Below, in pieces: positions 28,776 through 38,021 of a stretch of 58,326 nt of DNA. Position numbers and translations under genes: made by a program. The notes under the pieces were generated by a model. The model saw only the letters and a list, made by a program, of their open reading frames with translations, had not been told where the DNA came from and did no database searches. The stretch spans positions 1 through 58,326 of the forward strand of contig JAOARW010000095.1 in assembly GCA_025210475.1 (NCBI GenBank), given 5' to 3'. The number at the start of each line of letters is the position of its first letter. The first letter of the stretch is position 1. The stretch is from Carboxylicivirga sp. (GTDB lineage: Bacteria; Bacteroidota; Bacteroidia; Bacteroidales; Marinilabiliaceae).

Positions 28776-30827
28776 TTATTTCACCTGAAATAGCTCAATT
28801 CCATAATGGTCAACCAAACGGTTGTAGGCTTCCGATGCAGCCCCATTCCCCCAATCGTAAATGGTAAAATGCCCTATACCACCACCATCTTTACTGGTAT
28901 AGCCTCCATGACCATAATTTTCCATCATAAAGCCATAATCTTTTTCATTGAAGAAAGTATGCTTAGCCTCCCATTGCTTCTTCGTTTTTGGATTTTCAGG
29001 GCAATACATCATATTAAAAGATGCTTTTAAGGCGACTATACCACGCTGAACATACTCCTCCTTATTCAGTAATTTACCATACTTTATAATTAGTTCAGCA
29101 AATAAGGCCTGACGAGAATCATTCCATTCACCATCGGCATTCATCACACCAAATCCGGCAAATACATCCACATACATGTATGATGGTTGCCAAACAGCCT
29201 GTGCCATCAATAACTCATCTAAGGTACGTTGTCCCAGCTCCAGGTATTTGGTTTCTGAAGTTAACTCATAACATTCCAACAAGGCCTCAGCCGTCCAGAA
29301 GATGGAAAGAGTATTTTGCTTAAACATGTTATTGCGAGCTATCTTTTTGCCAACATAGTCCTGATTTCCCCATCGAGAACATGACCAGTAAGTTTCAAAG
29401 TCTTCCCATTGCCCTACCGGTACAATTTCATTGGCCACAGCCTCCATAGCCTTTAATGCCGATTGACGATATTGCTCTCTCCCTGTAATCTTAAACAATT
29501 TTAGCAAAAAGGTAATGCTCATCGATGTTTCGGGAGACTCAACAAGAATATCATAAGCCTCCATCGTTTCCTCATTAATACACGCAGCGAAAAAACCTTT
29601 TTCCTCCTGATATTTTAACAATCCGTCAGCATAGGATTTGGCATAGCTAAGTAGACGTTCATCTTTCTCTAACTCTTCGTACCAAAGCAGCATGTAATAG
29701 GCCGTGCAGCTCATATCCAAAATATGCAAAGGCGATTTTTTTGCATCCCAGCTATAAGGATTACGATTAGAATTGCCAAAGTAAGTGGTTTTCCATCCTT
29801 TTGAACGGTTGTATTTTTTCCCTTCAATTTCTAACACCTCCATATCTGTAGCAATAACCCCTGGGAATAAACCATCCTTTTGAGGAAACGAAAGTGCCAA
29901 CTCTTTGGTCATATTGGCTTTCTGGATGTACTCCTTATTATTGGTCCGACGTCCGTAACGGTATAAACCTTGCGCTGATCGCAAAGAATTGAACCAGGCC
30001 TGATTCCAAATAGAGCGAAATTCTCTCTCATCAACGCGTCCAGGATAGTTAGGGCTCTGCGTCACATTCACAATAAAAGCTGGTGCCCCAACTCTTTTAC
30101 CGTTCAAATCGAACTCCTGCCAAACGGCATCTTTCCAAGTATTTAAAGCCCAATTGTAGGTATGATCAACAAAAGGCTCCAAAGATTTATTCAAAGGTTC
30201 TCCTCTATCAGCCAAAACTTTACCATGCTTTTCCCATTGAAAGGCCAATACATCGCGCCAGGGATTCATTACATCTTCTTTGTCCTCGCTGACCATTATA
30301 TAAAAACCAAGACTGATTTCGCCAGACTGATAAGTGGTGGACTCTGCCTTTTTAAACAGCACATGTTCCGCTACCCGATAATCGCTTAATCCAATAATCA
30401 TTTTATTGGCTGGTACATCGTAATCCATGTACCAGCGGTATGGACTATTATTTCGATCATCAAGATCCGGCATTAAAGTTAACACCTGATTTTCAGATGC
30501 ACAAATCAATGCCGGTGCTCGGAATACATGATCAGAGATGATGTGTTCATCTGTTGGTGTTAAGTGGGGTGTCCAGTGAAAATTCCCCTCAAAGCCAGGA
30601 AGAATGGTAGTAGCCCATCCTTGTTGAGTAATCTCTTGGGTGATGTTAACCTTCACATCCACCTTGTAAAGGTTATCGCTAACTTTGTTAACTGTTAGCT
30701 GAGCATCATTCTGTCCTAATTTTTCCAGAACAATATTCTCAACAAAATCTTTAGGAAGTTGTGCTGAATCGCAACATGAAGTTAAGGCTATGACTGCCAT
30801 TAAAAAAAATACAATTTGTTTCATCAT
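28776..30827 (-). CDS. Unrecognised (alpha/alpha)-toroid lipoprotein, probable carbohydrate-active enzyme
   Basis: 683 residues with a lipoprotein signal peptide (ALTSC). Residues of about 25-210 look like a beta-rich N-terminal domain. Residues of about 215-680 are helical with the repeating pattern of an (alpha/alpha)6 toroid: AWFNSLRSAQGLYRYGRR, YMLLWYEELEKDERLLSYAKSYADG, TSMSITFLLKLFKITGREQYRQSALKAMEA, LSIFWTAEALLECYELTSETKYLELGQ and ALFAELIIKYGKLL. Aromatic and acidic clusters (WEDFETYWSCSRWGNQD, DVFAGFGVMNADGEWNDSR) lie in loops where such enzymes place their active sites. I do not recognise the family. GH-type toroid hydrolases, polysaccharide lyases and epimerases share this shape. 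The position between a GH172 gene and the esterase supports a glycan-degrading role. It has 306 bases of non-coding DNA upstream. Confidence 0.6.
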   Translation of the reverse strand: MMKQIVFFLMAVIALTSCCDSAQLPKDFVENIVLEKLGQNDAQLTVNKVSDNLYKVDVKVNITQEITQQGWATTILPGFEGNFHWTPHLTPTDEHIISDHVFRAPALICASENQVLTLMPDLDDRNNSPYRWYMDYDVPANKMIIGLSDYRVAEHVLFKKAESTTYQSGEISLGFYIMVSEDKEDVMNPWRDVLAFQWEKHGKVLADRGEPLNKSLEPFVDHTYNWALNTWKDAVWQEFDLNGKRVGAPAFIVNVTQSPNYPGRVDEREFRSIWNQAWFNSLRSAQGLYRYGRRTNNKEYIQKANMTKELALSFPQKDGLFPGVIATDMEVLEIEGKKYNRSKGWKTTYFGNSNRNPYSWDAKKSPLHILDMSCTAYYMLLWYEELEKDERLLSYAKSYADGLLKYQEEKGFFAACINEETMEAYDILVESPETSMSITFLLKLFKITGREQYRQSALKAMEAVANEIVPVGQWEDFETYWSCSRWGNQDYVGKKIARNNMFKQNTLSIFWTAEALLECYELTSETKYLELGQRTLDELLMAQAVWQPSYMYVDVFAGFGVMNADGEWNDSRQALFAELIIKYGKLLNKEEYVQRGIVALKASFNMMYCPENPKTKKQWEAKHTFFNEKDYGFMMENYGHGGYTSKDGGGIGHFTIYDWGNGAASEAYNRLVDHYGIELFQVK

Positions 30828-31133
30828 CTTTAGTTTTACATAAAATGGCTAAATTATCAGAGGTCGCCCTTGAAAAGGTGCACACATCATTCAAAAAAGT
30901 ATATTAATCTTTCAACACAACTCTTAAAAAATTCCAATGCATCCAATTAGCCACTCCTCATAAAATCAAGCATTTCTTCACATAGTAATTGATACATTAT
31001 ATGTCACCTACTTATTCTACCCCACACAACTCACCACATAGAAGGCCATCAATTTTATTTGTGCCTTAATTCCCATATAGTGTATCTCTATCACTTAGTT
31101 AAATAATTGGAATTAAATACCTATCTGCTATTC
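30828..31133. other. Intergenic gap, no gene seen
   Basis: These 306 bases lie between the lipoprotein GH172 gene and the toroid-protein gene. They are AT-rich, with no ORF, no strong hairpin and no good match to the Bacteroidota promoter boxes. The length hints at a promoter for the toroid-protein gene that I cannot locate. Confidence 0.4.
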
Positions 31134-32864
31134 CTAATTACCCGAAGAGAGCTTTTCAAAGTCAATCAAGACTTCTTCTCTTGCGCCTTCATAATCCGGT
31201 TTTATATTGTTTTTACCTCCTGGCAACATGTAGTAGAATGTGGTTGGAGCATAATTAACCTTTGCTGTATTCCAATGCCATAGCTCCATATCGAACCGTA
31301 AACTTGTGTTAAAAGGTAATACATCCAATGCTCGAACCCTAGTATTAACTGTATAGCCGGGTGTTAAATTTCCATCTCCTGCAGGTTGTGCAATAAATGG
31401 ATGAGAGAATTTTTCAGGTTTACACCAAGCATAACAATAATAATCTTCGGTCCCTGTACCAAAATGTGATGGAAACTCTTCTCCATCGATGTATATTTTC
31501 TCATCACCTTCGCCCCACCAACTCATATTAAAACGGCCATCTTCTTTCGTCCAGGTAGTTTTTCCAGGAGGTAGGTTATCATTAAAAAGTGTCAGTACAT
31601 CACCAACAAAAACACCTTTTCCATTTAGGCTTACAAAATTTAAATCTTTTGTGCCGTTTCCACCTAACATACCTTTACGACCTCCGGTTTTTTCGTTGGT
31701 ATATTGATGCCATGAAGCAAAGAAATGCATGGATTGATTGTTCCATTGATAATCACCCATATGAACTGAGCCATCAATTCCAATGGGTTCTTTGCCAACA
31801 TTCTCCAATTTAATTTCACATGATTTTCCAAATGGCATAACCCACTTTGAGGTTAAATTACCATCTACAGTTACTTTGTTATACCTGGTTTCATAGGCAT
31901 CAATTCGGTAACCTGCTCCAAAAAAATCACCAATAGGCGCCCAAACCGTTTGAATGTTGTCAAAGGTACATTTCAGGATAATCGACCTCAAAGACTGAGT
32001 AGGAATATCTTGTAGTACACGCATATTCAATTGCTGAATGGCAGCCCCACTATTTTTTTGGGCAATCACTACTTCCTCACCAGGAGCTATGTCAACCTGG
32101 AAATTCTCTACCACTGCTGATTTATTTTCTTTGGAATAACCACCATTTAACAACATTTGATTTGTGGCACGAATCAACGATTGATTCTGAGCAATGGATT
32201 GAGCAGTAAAACTTTCAATTTTCGTTTCTTCTCCATACACTCTATAATCGATATTATAGTATAAAATTTCACTCTTTGTTTCCCAAGGATTACCTTCAGG
32301 AACTATTAAGTCGGATTGATAGGTAATTTTACAGGATTTGGCATAGGGAATCGGTAAGTACAAATTATGTCCACGCTCATCGGCAATATTTTCAGTTGAA
32401 ACAGAGCAACTCAAAGGATAACCAACCTCCTTATTTTGCCCAACAAAACTTCTTATCGTTTGGCTGATCACAGGTTTTTCGTAGCCATCGATATAAATTC
32501 GCAAAGTGCCCTGTCCCCTCACCTTCCCGGCTCCGGTCATCCAAAAATGAGTAATGGCTCCCGGCGAGTTCACATCCATCAGTACATATTCTTTTCCATT
32601 TGGGGTTTCCTCAATAGCCTCCCACTGATTCATATCCCAATTATGAAACCAATTGCTTTCAGAAGCAGATGTACTGCTTCTATCGTAACTACTTACGTGT
32701 CGAGTTACAAAGGCTTGCTTCGGAAAATAAGTCAGTTGTTCCCTGGAAGTCATCTCACATAGCAAGGATTCTACACTAACAACTGGATTGGTATTATTCT
32801 TAGTACAACTTATTACTGCTAGAACTCCGCAAAACAGAAATAGATTAATTATTTTATGCATCAT
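31134..32864 (-). CDS. GH172-family (DUF2961) lipoprotein
   Basis: 576 residues with a lipoprotein signal peptide (VISC). Family motifs in order: YDRSSTSASESNWFHNWD near the N-terminus, NSPGAITHFWMTGAGK, LYLPIPYAKSCKITYQ, IGDFFGAGYRID, WWGEGDEKIYIDGEEFPSHF and GTGTEDYYCYAW, ending with the FDMELWHW strand. The glutamates of GEGDE and GTGTED are the probable catalytic pair. It shares its subclass with the genes at 23030 and 43205 but has no C-terminal binding module. It should act near the cell surface or in the periplasm on furanosides such as D-arabinofuranosides; the true sugar is not determined. Upstream, a GH29 gene ends 182 bases before its start. Confidence 0.85.
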   Translation of the reverse strand: MMHKIINLFLFCGVLAVISCTKNNTNPVVSVESLLCEMTSREQLTYFPKQAFVTRHVSSYDRSSTSASESNWFHNWDMNQWEAIEETPNGKEYVLMDVNSPGAITHFWMTGAGKVRGQGTLRIYIDGYEKPVISQTIRSFVGQNKEVGYPLSCSVSTENIADERGHNLYLPIPYAKSCKITYQSDLIVPEGNPWETKSEILYYNIDYRVYGEETKIESFTAQSIAQNQSLIRATNQMLLNGGYSKENKSAVVENFQVDIAPGEEVVIAQKNSGAAIQQLNMRVLQDIPTQSLRSIILKCTFDNIQTVWAPIGDFFGAGYRIDAYETRYNKVTVDGNLTSKWVMPFGKSCEIKLENVGKEPIGIDGSVHMGDYQWNNQSMHFFASWHQYTNEKTGGRKGMLGGNGTKDLNFVSLNGKGVFVGDVLTLFNDNLPPGKTTWTKEDGRFNMSWWGEGDEKIYIDGEEFPSHFGTGTEDYYCYAWCKPEKFSHPFIAQPAGDGNLTPGYTVNTRVRALDVLPFNTSLRFDMELWHWNTAKVNYAPTTFYYMLPGGKNNIKPDYEGAREEVLIDFEKLSSGN

Positions 32865-33046
32865 CGCTTTTATTATTAAAAAGTGCTTCTTATATGAATA
32901 GTGCCCGAATTTAATATCCGATTGTATTCTTTTTTAGATGGTTATAATCTGACAGATTACCTTTTATGTAATTGAACAAAAATCTTATCATTAGGTAATA
33001 CTATATTAGAAAATGTGTATTTAACTATTAGCCGATAAATTATCGA

Positions 33047-34504
33047 TTATTTACTTTTACGATTTCTTTTTTCTGCATCAATAGCTGCTTGAGACTTACC
33101 GAATTGTTTACCAGCCATTTTTTCGACTTTCGATATCTCTAAAGCAACAGCAAAGTGTCCTGCTCCTTTTTTCTTTGGCACATCCACAAGGGTTGAATTC
33201 CCCTGCCTCCAAAATTTTACAGTCTTTCCTGTTGCCACGTCCTTTACAACCGCATCTTTCGCTACCAAACAACCTGGAAGCATTGCTTTTGTCACTTGCT
33301 CACCTTCATTCAAAAGCACGATAGCATATACTTTACTGTTGTCCTTCGCTTTAGTGTAACGTATGTTAGCTTCACCAAAAGGGGCCACTGCGCGTGTACT
33401 GTATATGGCATTCCCATTCAGTTTTAACCACTCTCCTAATCCCAGAACCGACTCAACTTCTTTTTGATTAAACCATCCTTGAGGAGAAGCTCCCAAGTTA
33501 AGCAAAAAATTACCCCCTTTTGACACCACATCAACCAGCTTATGAGTTAACTCTCTGCTGCTTTTAACATTTGTTTCGGGACTGTCTTCAAATCGGTACG
33601 AGAAGCAACAATTAACGGTCATGTTTGATTCAAATGGTACGGTTTCAGATTCTGTTGGTATATGCTGCTCCGGTGTAAGGTAATTTTCCCACCTACCACC
33701 AATCCAACGATCCACCATCAGAATCCCGGGCTGATGTTTTCTACACATTTCCCCCACTTCATTCATTTTCATATCCTGTCCCAGATTACTTTTTGTTGCC
33801 CAGGCCCCATCAAGCCATAAAATATCCACGTTACCGTATTCTGTCATTAGCTCTTCCACCTGATTGTAGAAAAAATCTGTAAACTTCTTCCACCAATCCG
33901 GATGACGCTCAATCTTATAATTTACATTACGACCTGATGCTGCAAATGAGGGCGACCAATACTGAGGATGATGCCAGTCGGGTTTTGAAATATAAGCCCC
34001 AACCATCATATCTTTTTTACGCATGGCATTGAACAAAGCACCTGTTATATCGGCATGTTCAGCATCGGCATACGGATATTTGGGATTCGTTATTTTATAA
34101 TCCGTTTGTTTGGTGTCCCACATGGTAAACCCATCGTGGTGCTTCGTGGTAAAAATAAAATACCTGGCTCCCATCCCACTTGCCAAATCGGCCCATTGTT
34201 CCGGATTGAACCCAGTTGGGTTAAATCGGGCAGGTAAATTAAAATAGTGCTCCCTAAAGGCTTGTAGATCGTCATGTACCGGTAACCAGTCCACATCTTC
34301 CGAAACAGTAAACCACGACTCGCATAAGCCTTCAACTGAATAAGCTCCCCAATGCACTAGAAAGCCTAATTTTAGATCTTGCCACTCTTCCAGTTTTTGC
34401 TGTACTTTTTCATCTTGCTCTACATAATACTCATTGTTCTTCCACTGCGAAAAGATTACTGTTGTAGCTAGCAGAAAAGTAATTGTTAAAGCTGCTTTTT
34501 TCAT
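33047..34504 (-). CDS. GH29 alpha-L-fucosidase with basic C-terminal tail
   Basis: 485 residues with a signal peptide ending IFSQ (about 20). The GH29 motifs are LVHWGAYSVEGL near 49-60, FTTKHHDGFTMWDTK near 118-132, and ILWLDGAW with the nucleophile candidate D232. The C-terminal beta domain is short and the protein ends in a lysine- and arginine-rich tail (AAIDAEKRNRKSK). It is the only GH29 in enzyme block 1 and lies between a GH16 and a GH172 gene. Like the other GH29 enzymes it should release alpha-L-fucosyl or alpha-L-galactosyl ends. The basic tail has no known function; it could bind an anionic glycan. A 12-bp stem-loop (34545-34594) lies in the 139-base gap before its start. Confidence 0.9.
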   Translation of the reverse strand: MKKAALTITFLLATTVIFSQWKNNEYYVEQDEKVQQKLEEWQDLKLGFLVHWGAYSVEGLCESWFTVSEDVDWLPVHDDLQAFREHYFNLPARFNPTGFNPEQWADLASGMGARYFIFTTKHHDGFTMWDTKQTDYKITNPKYPYADAEHADITGALFNAMRKKDMMVGAYISKPDWHHPQYWSPSFAASGRNVNYKIERHPDWWKKFTDFFYNQVEELMTEYGNVDILWLDGAWATKSNLGQDMKMNEVGEMCRKHQPGILMVDRWIGGRWENYLTPEQHIPTESETVPFESNMTVNCCFSYRFEDSPETNVKSSRELTHKLVDVVSKGGNFLLNLGASPQGWFNQKEVESVLGLGEWLKLNGNAIYSTRAVAPFGEANIRYTKAKDNSKVYAIVLLNEGEQVTKAMLPGCLVAKDAVVKDVATGKTVKFWRQGNSTLVDVPKKKGAGHFAVALEISKVEKMAGKQFGKSQAAIDAEKRNRKSK

Positions 34505-34544
34505 GTGTTTATTATTTAGTTTTCAATTGTCAGATAGAACTTCA

Positions 34545-34594
34545 CATGAGTAAATAGTTATTATTGTGTAGGGATTAATCATTATCTACTCATG
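34545..34594 (-). promoter_or_regulatory. Long-loop stem-loop upstream of the GH29 gene
   Basis: catgagtaaata (34545-34556) pairs with tatctactcatg (34583-34594), giving a 12-bp stem with one mismatch and a 26-base loop. It lies between the GH16 stop (34644) and the GH29 start (34504). No T run follows, so it could be a protein-binding inverted repeat or an mRNA structure. Confidence 0.4.
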
Positions 34595-34643
34595 GATGTT
34601 TCATTTTTTTTTTACCGATTCATTCTTTTAAATCAGGGGTTTG

Positions 34644-35480
34644 TCAATTCTTATAACTAACAGGGCTTTCTTGAACCTGTGACCAATATCTAAAATATTC
34701 TATTTCAAATCGACCTCCATTATCCTCATCAGAGGGTAAGCCCCACCAACTTGGAAATGCTTCACTATCGAAGTTTATGGTTTCAGGACTGTGCCAAAAG
34801 TCGTTTTTACGCCTGCGTATTTCCTTCCCATTTAAGTACCAGATGATTTCCTCCCGCGTCCACTTTAAGCCTGCTACAATAAAACGGCTTGCTAATTTAT
34901 AATCGGTTTTATATGCAACATGATCACTAATTTTGCACTTTTCTTGATGGATAATAAAGTGAGATGTTGCAAAATAGGTATGCTCGTATGATTCATCAGC
35001 ATCATTTCTACCACATATTTCAAATATGTCAATTTCTTCCTGTTTAACTGAATCGGGAGTATATAACCAAAAAGCACTGGATAAAGCTGAATACATTGGT
35101 TTACACTTAATCTCGAAATAACCGTATAATACCTTTCGTTTGCTCTGCACAGCTGCCGAAGTAAAAGTATGATACCCCTGCGGAGCATCAGCAACATCCT
35201 CACGTTTACCTGTAAGAACCAACATACCATCTTCAATAGTAACATTAGACCCCATAAACAAAGAAGGAGCACGACCAATCCAACTAGGGTTGGTATCGTA
35301 CCATTTGGCAGGATCCAATTCTGTTTGATTAAATTCATCGCTTATTGAGGCTTCATACTTCCAATTTTGGGAATCCTGCTCTGTTGTTGGTTGAAATTTT
35401 TCGTTGCTCTGACGATATTCACATGCCATTAGCAAGGCACAAGCAATGAATGCAATCGTTATATCGAGTTTTGTTTTCAT
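34644..35480 (-). CDS. GH16 endo-glycosidase lipoprotein
   Basis: 278 residues from the ATG at 35480, which begins a lipoprotein signal peptide (LLMAC, Cys20). The ATG at 35546 would add 22 residues before it and is unlikely. The GH16 jelly roll is clear: SDEFN near 47, LDPAKWYDTNPSW near 55-67, GYFEIKCKPM near 120, and the catalytic EIDIFE with E149, D151 and E154. GH16 enzymes cut beta-1,3 or beta-1,4 backbones with retention. The WIGRAPSLFMGSNVTIEDGMLVL segment looks more like agarase, porphyranase or carrageenase subfamilies than like laminarinases, so a galactan-type backbone is possible, though the subfamily is not certain. It is the only recognised endo-acting backbone enzyme in the window. 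The GH141-like pair lies just upstream. Confidence 0.85.
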   Translation of the reverse strand: MKTKLDITIAFIACALLMACEYRQSNEKFQPTTEQDSQNWKYEASISDEFNQTELDPAKWYDTNPSWIGRAPSLFMGSNVTIEDGMLVLTGKREDVADAPQGYHTFTSAAVQSKRKVLYGYFEIKCKPMYSALSSAFWLYTPDSVKQEEIDIFEICGRNDADESYEHTYFATSHFIIHQEKCKISDHVAYKTDYKLASRFIVAGLKWTREEIIWYLNGKEIRRRKNDFWHSPETINFDSEAFPSWWGLPSDEDNGGRFEIEYFRYWSQVQESPVSYKN

Positions 35481-35639
35481 CTTTATGTGAGTGGGTCTTA
35501 CGATAGGATATAATGTAAAGTACAATTGGGTAACCAAAGCAGTCACAATACAAGCGACAGTACGTCTTCGATTTGTGTAATATTTCTACTTTGACTACCC
35601 ATTGCTATCATTTGGTGCTAAACGTTTCTACTTGTTAAT

Positions 35640-37985
35640 TTACTGGGGCCCAAATTTGCGTTCACCATCCACAGGCTTTTGATCAACTACTTTAAATCGC
35701 AACACACCAAGTGGATCACTACCGGAAGAATAAATTTTCAACTTTACATAGCGTGCTTCTGCAGGTTTATGCTCCGGCATGTATTGCTGGTTAATAGCCA
35801 GTGTTGAAATTTTGCGTCCTTCTCCAAAAGTTTTCCAGTTTTTACCATCTTTAGAAACGAAATACTCAAAATCGTAACCATGTTTGAAATACACTTCGCG
35901 CTTGGTTTTAGTGTCAATGTAACCAAAAGCTGCATTCACATAATAGACATCAGAAACCTTTCCCATGTCAACAATTAATTCACCTTCTTTACCAACTCCC
36001 TGCCAATAAGTTTCTGTTCTGCCATCGGTAGCAAAAGAAGCTTTGCTATTGGCCGCACTACCTACTGCGGTTATGTCCTTACCCACAAGGGTACCTTTTT
36101 CCTGAATGTAAAAAAGGCTGTTTACCGGCAGCGGTGCTGGTATTAGCTTTTCAATGTCCTCACGTGTTCTAATGGATTGGATGTCGGCTTTTACACCGGC
36201 TTTTTCCTTGATCCAGATTGGATATTCACCAGCTTCCTTATCAAAATAGTAGGCCGCACCCCTCACCACATAATTGTGAGCATTGGATAAATATGGCCGG
36301 TGTGAAGAACCAATGACTACATTATCTCTGATTTCAATACCACGGGAACCATTATCCGGGTAAATACCATGACTGTAATGAGCTCCGCCAGGTGCATTAG
36401 GTTGAAGCACTCCTTCGATATAATTGGCATACCACTTTGTACCCGGTGAAGCTCCCAGATTATAAATAGCACCAGAATCACCTAATTTCTTGGTCACATT
36501 ATTGATGCTATTATGCGCAACGATTACACCTCCTGCAACAGTGGAATGATTGTAGGCCTTATCGGAACCATCTCTCCAAAATCCGAAATGATCAACATCA
36601 TATCTGCCCCACCCCCATCCAAGGGAAATACCACCGGCAGAACCTCCGTCAATGGTATTGTTCACAATGCAGGCATCTTTAACAAATGAACATTTAATGG
36701 CACAAACATCGAAATATTCCAGGCCAACATTTTTAATGGTATTATTATCGATGATGATTTCACGACTTACTTTGCCACTCACAATATGGTGATCCTGAAG
36801 ATTCCCAATAGTAATTGCTCCTCCTGAAATACCTTCAAAAGTATTGCCAAATATATTGATGTTCTGATTATTGGTATCAAAGTTCAACGCTGTACTTCCT
36901 AAATTTTGAAAAGTATTGCCTTTTAATACTACATTGTGTGAATTTTTAAAATGCACATTACCAGGAATATCAATTAATCCCTCAAATCCATCTTCAATCG
37001 ATTGGTAATCCGGATCTGTTAAAAAAGCTCCTGACTGGATACTTACATAACCTTGAGGTTTAGACGCTTGCTCCCAATTCCCATATTTAAACGTAAGCCC
37101 TTCTATGTTTAGGTTACTAACACCATCGGCATCAATCAGTTTTTCCAAGTTGGTTAACACCACTTTGGTATTCTTCAAGTTCTCACCCTTAGCAGGTTTG
37201 TAATAAACGGTGCGTTTCCGTTTATCAAGGTACCACTCACCTTCTTCATCCAAAAACTCGATGGCATTCTCTAACCAGGCTACCGCTTTATCATTACTAT
37301 TTTCATTAATGGCAAAAGGGCCGATTTTTGCCAGATCCCAATAGCGTTGGTCAACATAAGCTACACCATCCTCAATCTTATCCAGCTTACCACGGTACAT
37401 CTTCCAGCGCATAATGTTCACCATTTCTACATCGCCCACATTGGAAAGCTTTGGAAAGCCCTTGGGAACTTTAAACCCGTTGGGTGTGTTTTCATCATCA
37501 CGACAATCAACCGAGTTACAGGGATTAGGTCGGTTAGATAGCCTTATCCATCCATTACCATCTTTGGTGCGGGCCCTAACAGCCCTTTTTCCATTAATAA
37601 ATAAATGTCGACCAACAACTCCTGCAGGTACTTTCGCAGTCCAAATACCATTTTTCCCTGAGTTTCTCCAGCCAGTAATATTAACACCGCCGCTAATTAC
37701 CGGAGCTGCACCTTCTGCAGCTTTAATCGACAGATTTGAATTATCTTCATTAAGGATGAAAGGGCTGTTTAAAACATATTCACCATCCAAAAGATGAATC
37801 ACAGACAAATCATCTGTTTTTCGGGCCTGATCCCTTGCATACTCAAGGGTTTTCCATGGCTGGTTCTTAGAACCATCCGCTTTATTACTCCCCGATGGAG
37901 AAATGTAATAATTATTCTGCGCAATACTTGTCAAACCAGAAGTAAGCAGCGTTATAATCAGTAAATTTAATGTCTTAAAAGTCAT
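35640..37985 (-). CDS. GH141-like right-handed beta-helix enzyme with C-terminal F5/8C domain (copy A)
   Basis: 781 residues with a Sec signal peptide ending SIAQ (about 22). The start of the mature protein has the GH141-type opening (YYISPSGSNKADGSKNQPWKT, VIHLLDGEYVL, APVISGGVNITGWR, RHLFINGKRAVRART). A parallel beta-helix runs to about 600, with coils such as NVVLKGNTFQNLGS, INIFGNTFEGISG and CIVNNTIDG. Residues of about 635-781 form an F5/8 type C domain (AVGSAANSKASFATDG, EARYVKLKIYSSG). Characterised GH141 members include an alpha-L-fucosidase, and fucoidan-degrading loci carry many GH141 genes. It is a tandem duplicate of the next gene upstream, 36 bases away, with the same length. It is probably periplasmic or released. 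GH141 membership is by motif resemblance only. Confidence 0.8.
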   Translation of the reverse strand: MTFKTLNLLIITLLTSGLTSIAQNNYYISPSGSNKADGSKNQPWKTLEYARDQARKTDDLSVIHLLDGEYVLNSPFILNEDNSNLSIKAAEGAAPVISGGVNITGWRNSGKNGIWTAKVPAGVVGRHLFINGKRAVRARTKDGNGWIRLSNRPNPCNSVDCRDDENTPNGFKVPKGFPKLSNVGDVEMVNIMRWKMYRGKLDKIEDGVAYVDQRYWDLAKIGPFAINENSNDKAVAWLENAIEFLDEEGEWYLDKRKRTVYYKPAKGENLKNTKVVLTNLEKLIDADGVSNLNIEGLTFKYGNWEQASKPQGYVSIQSGAFLTDPDYQSIEDGFEGLIDIPGNVHFKNSHNVVLKGNTFQNLGSTALNFDTNNQNINIFGNTFEGISGGAITIGNLQDHHIVSGKVSREIIIDNNTIKNVGLEYFDVCAIKCSFVKDACIVNNTIDGGSAGGISLGWGWGRYDVDHFGFWRDGSDKAYNHSTVAGGVIVAHNSINNVTKKLGDSGAIYNLGASPGTKWYANYIEGVLQPNAPGGAHYSHGIYPDNGSRGIEIRDNVVIGSSHRPYLSNAHNYVVRGAAYYFDKEAGEYPIWIKEKAGVKADIQSIRTREDIEKLIPAPLPVNSLFYIQEKGTLVGKDITAVGSAANSKASFATDGRTETYWQGVGKEGELIVDMGKVSDVYYVNAAFGYIDTKTKREVYFKHGYDFEYFVSKDGKNWKTFGEGRKISTLAINQQYMPEHKPAEARYVKLKIYSSGSDPLGVLRFKVVDQKPVDGERKFGPQ

Positions 37986-38021
37986 ATTTCCTATTTTAAG
38001 TAAACACTCTTTTGTAATTTC

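Noticed and set aside
21224..37797. Many plus-strand open frames of 60-140 residues inside the minus-strand genes
   Set aside because: All lie antisense to well-supported genes, have no recognisable domains and show no conserved features of their own.
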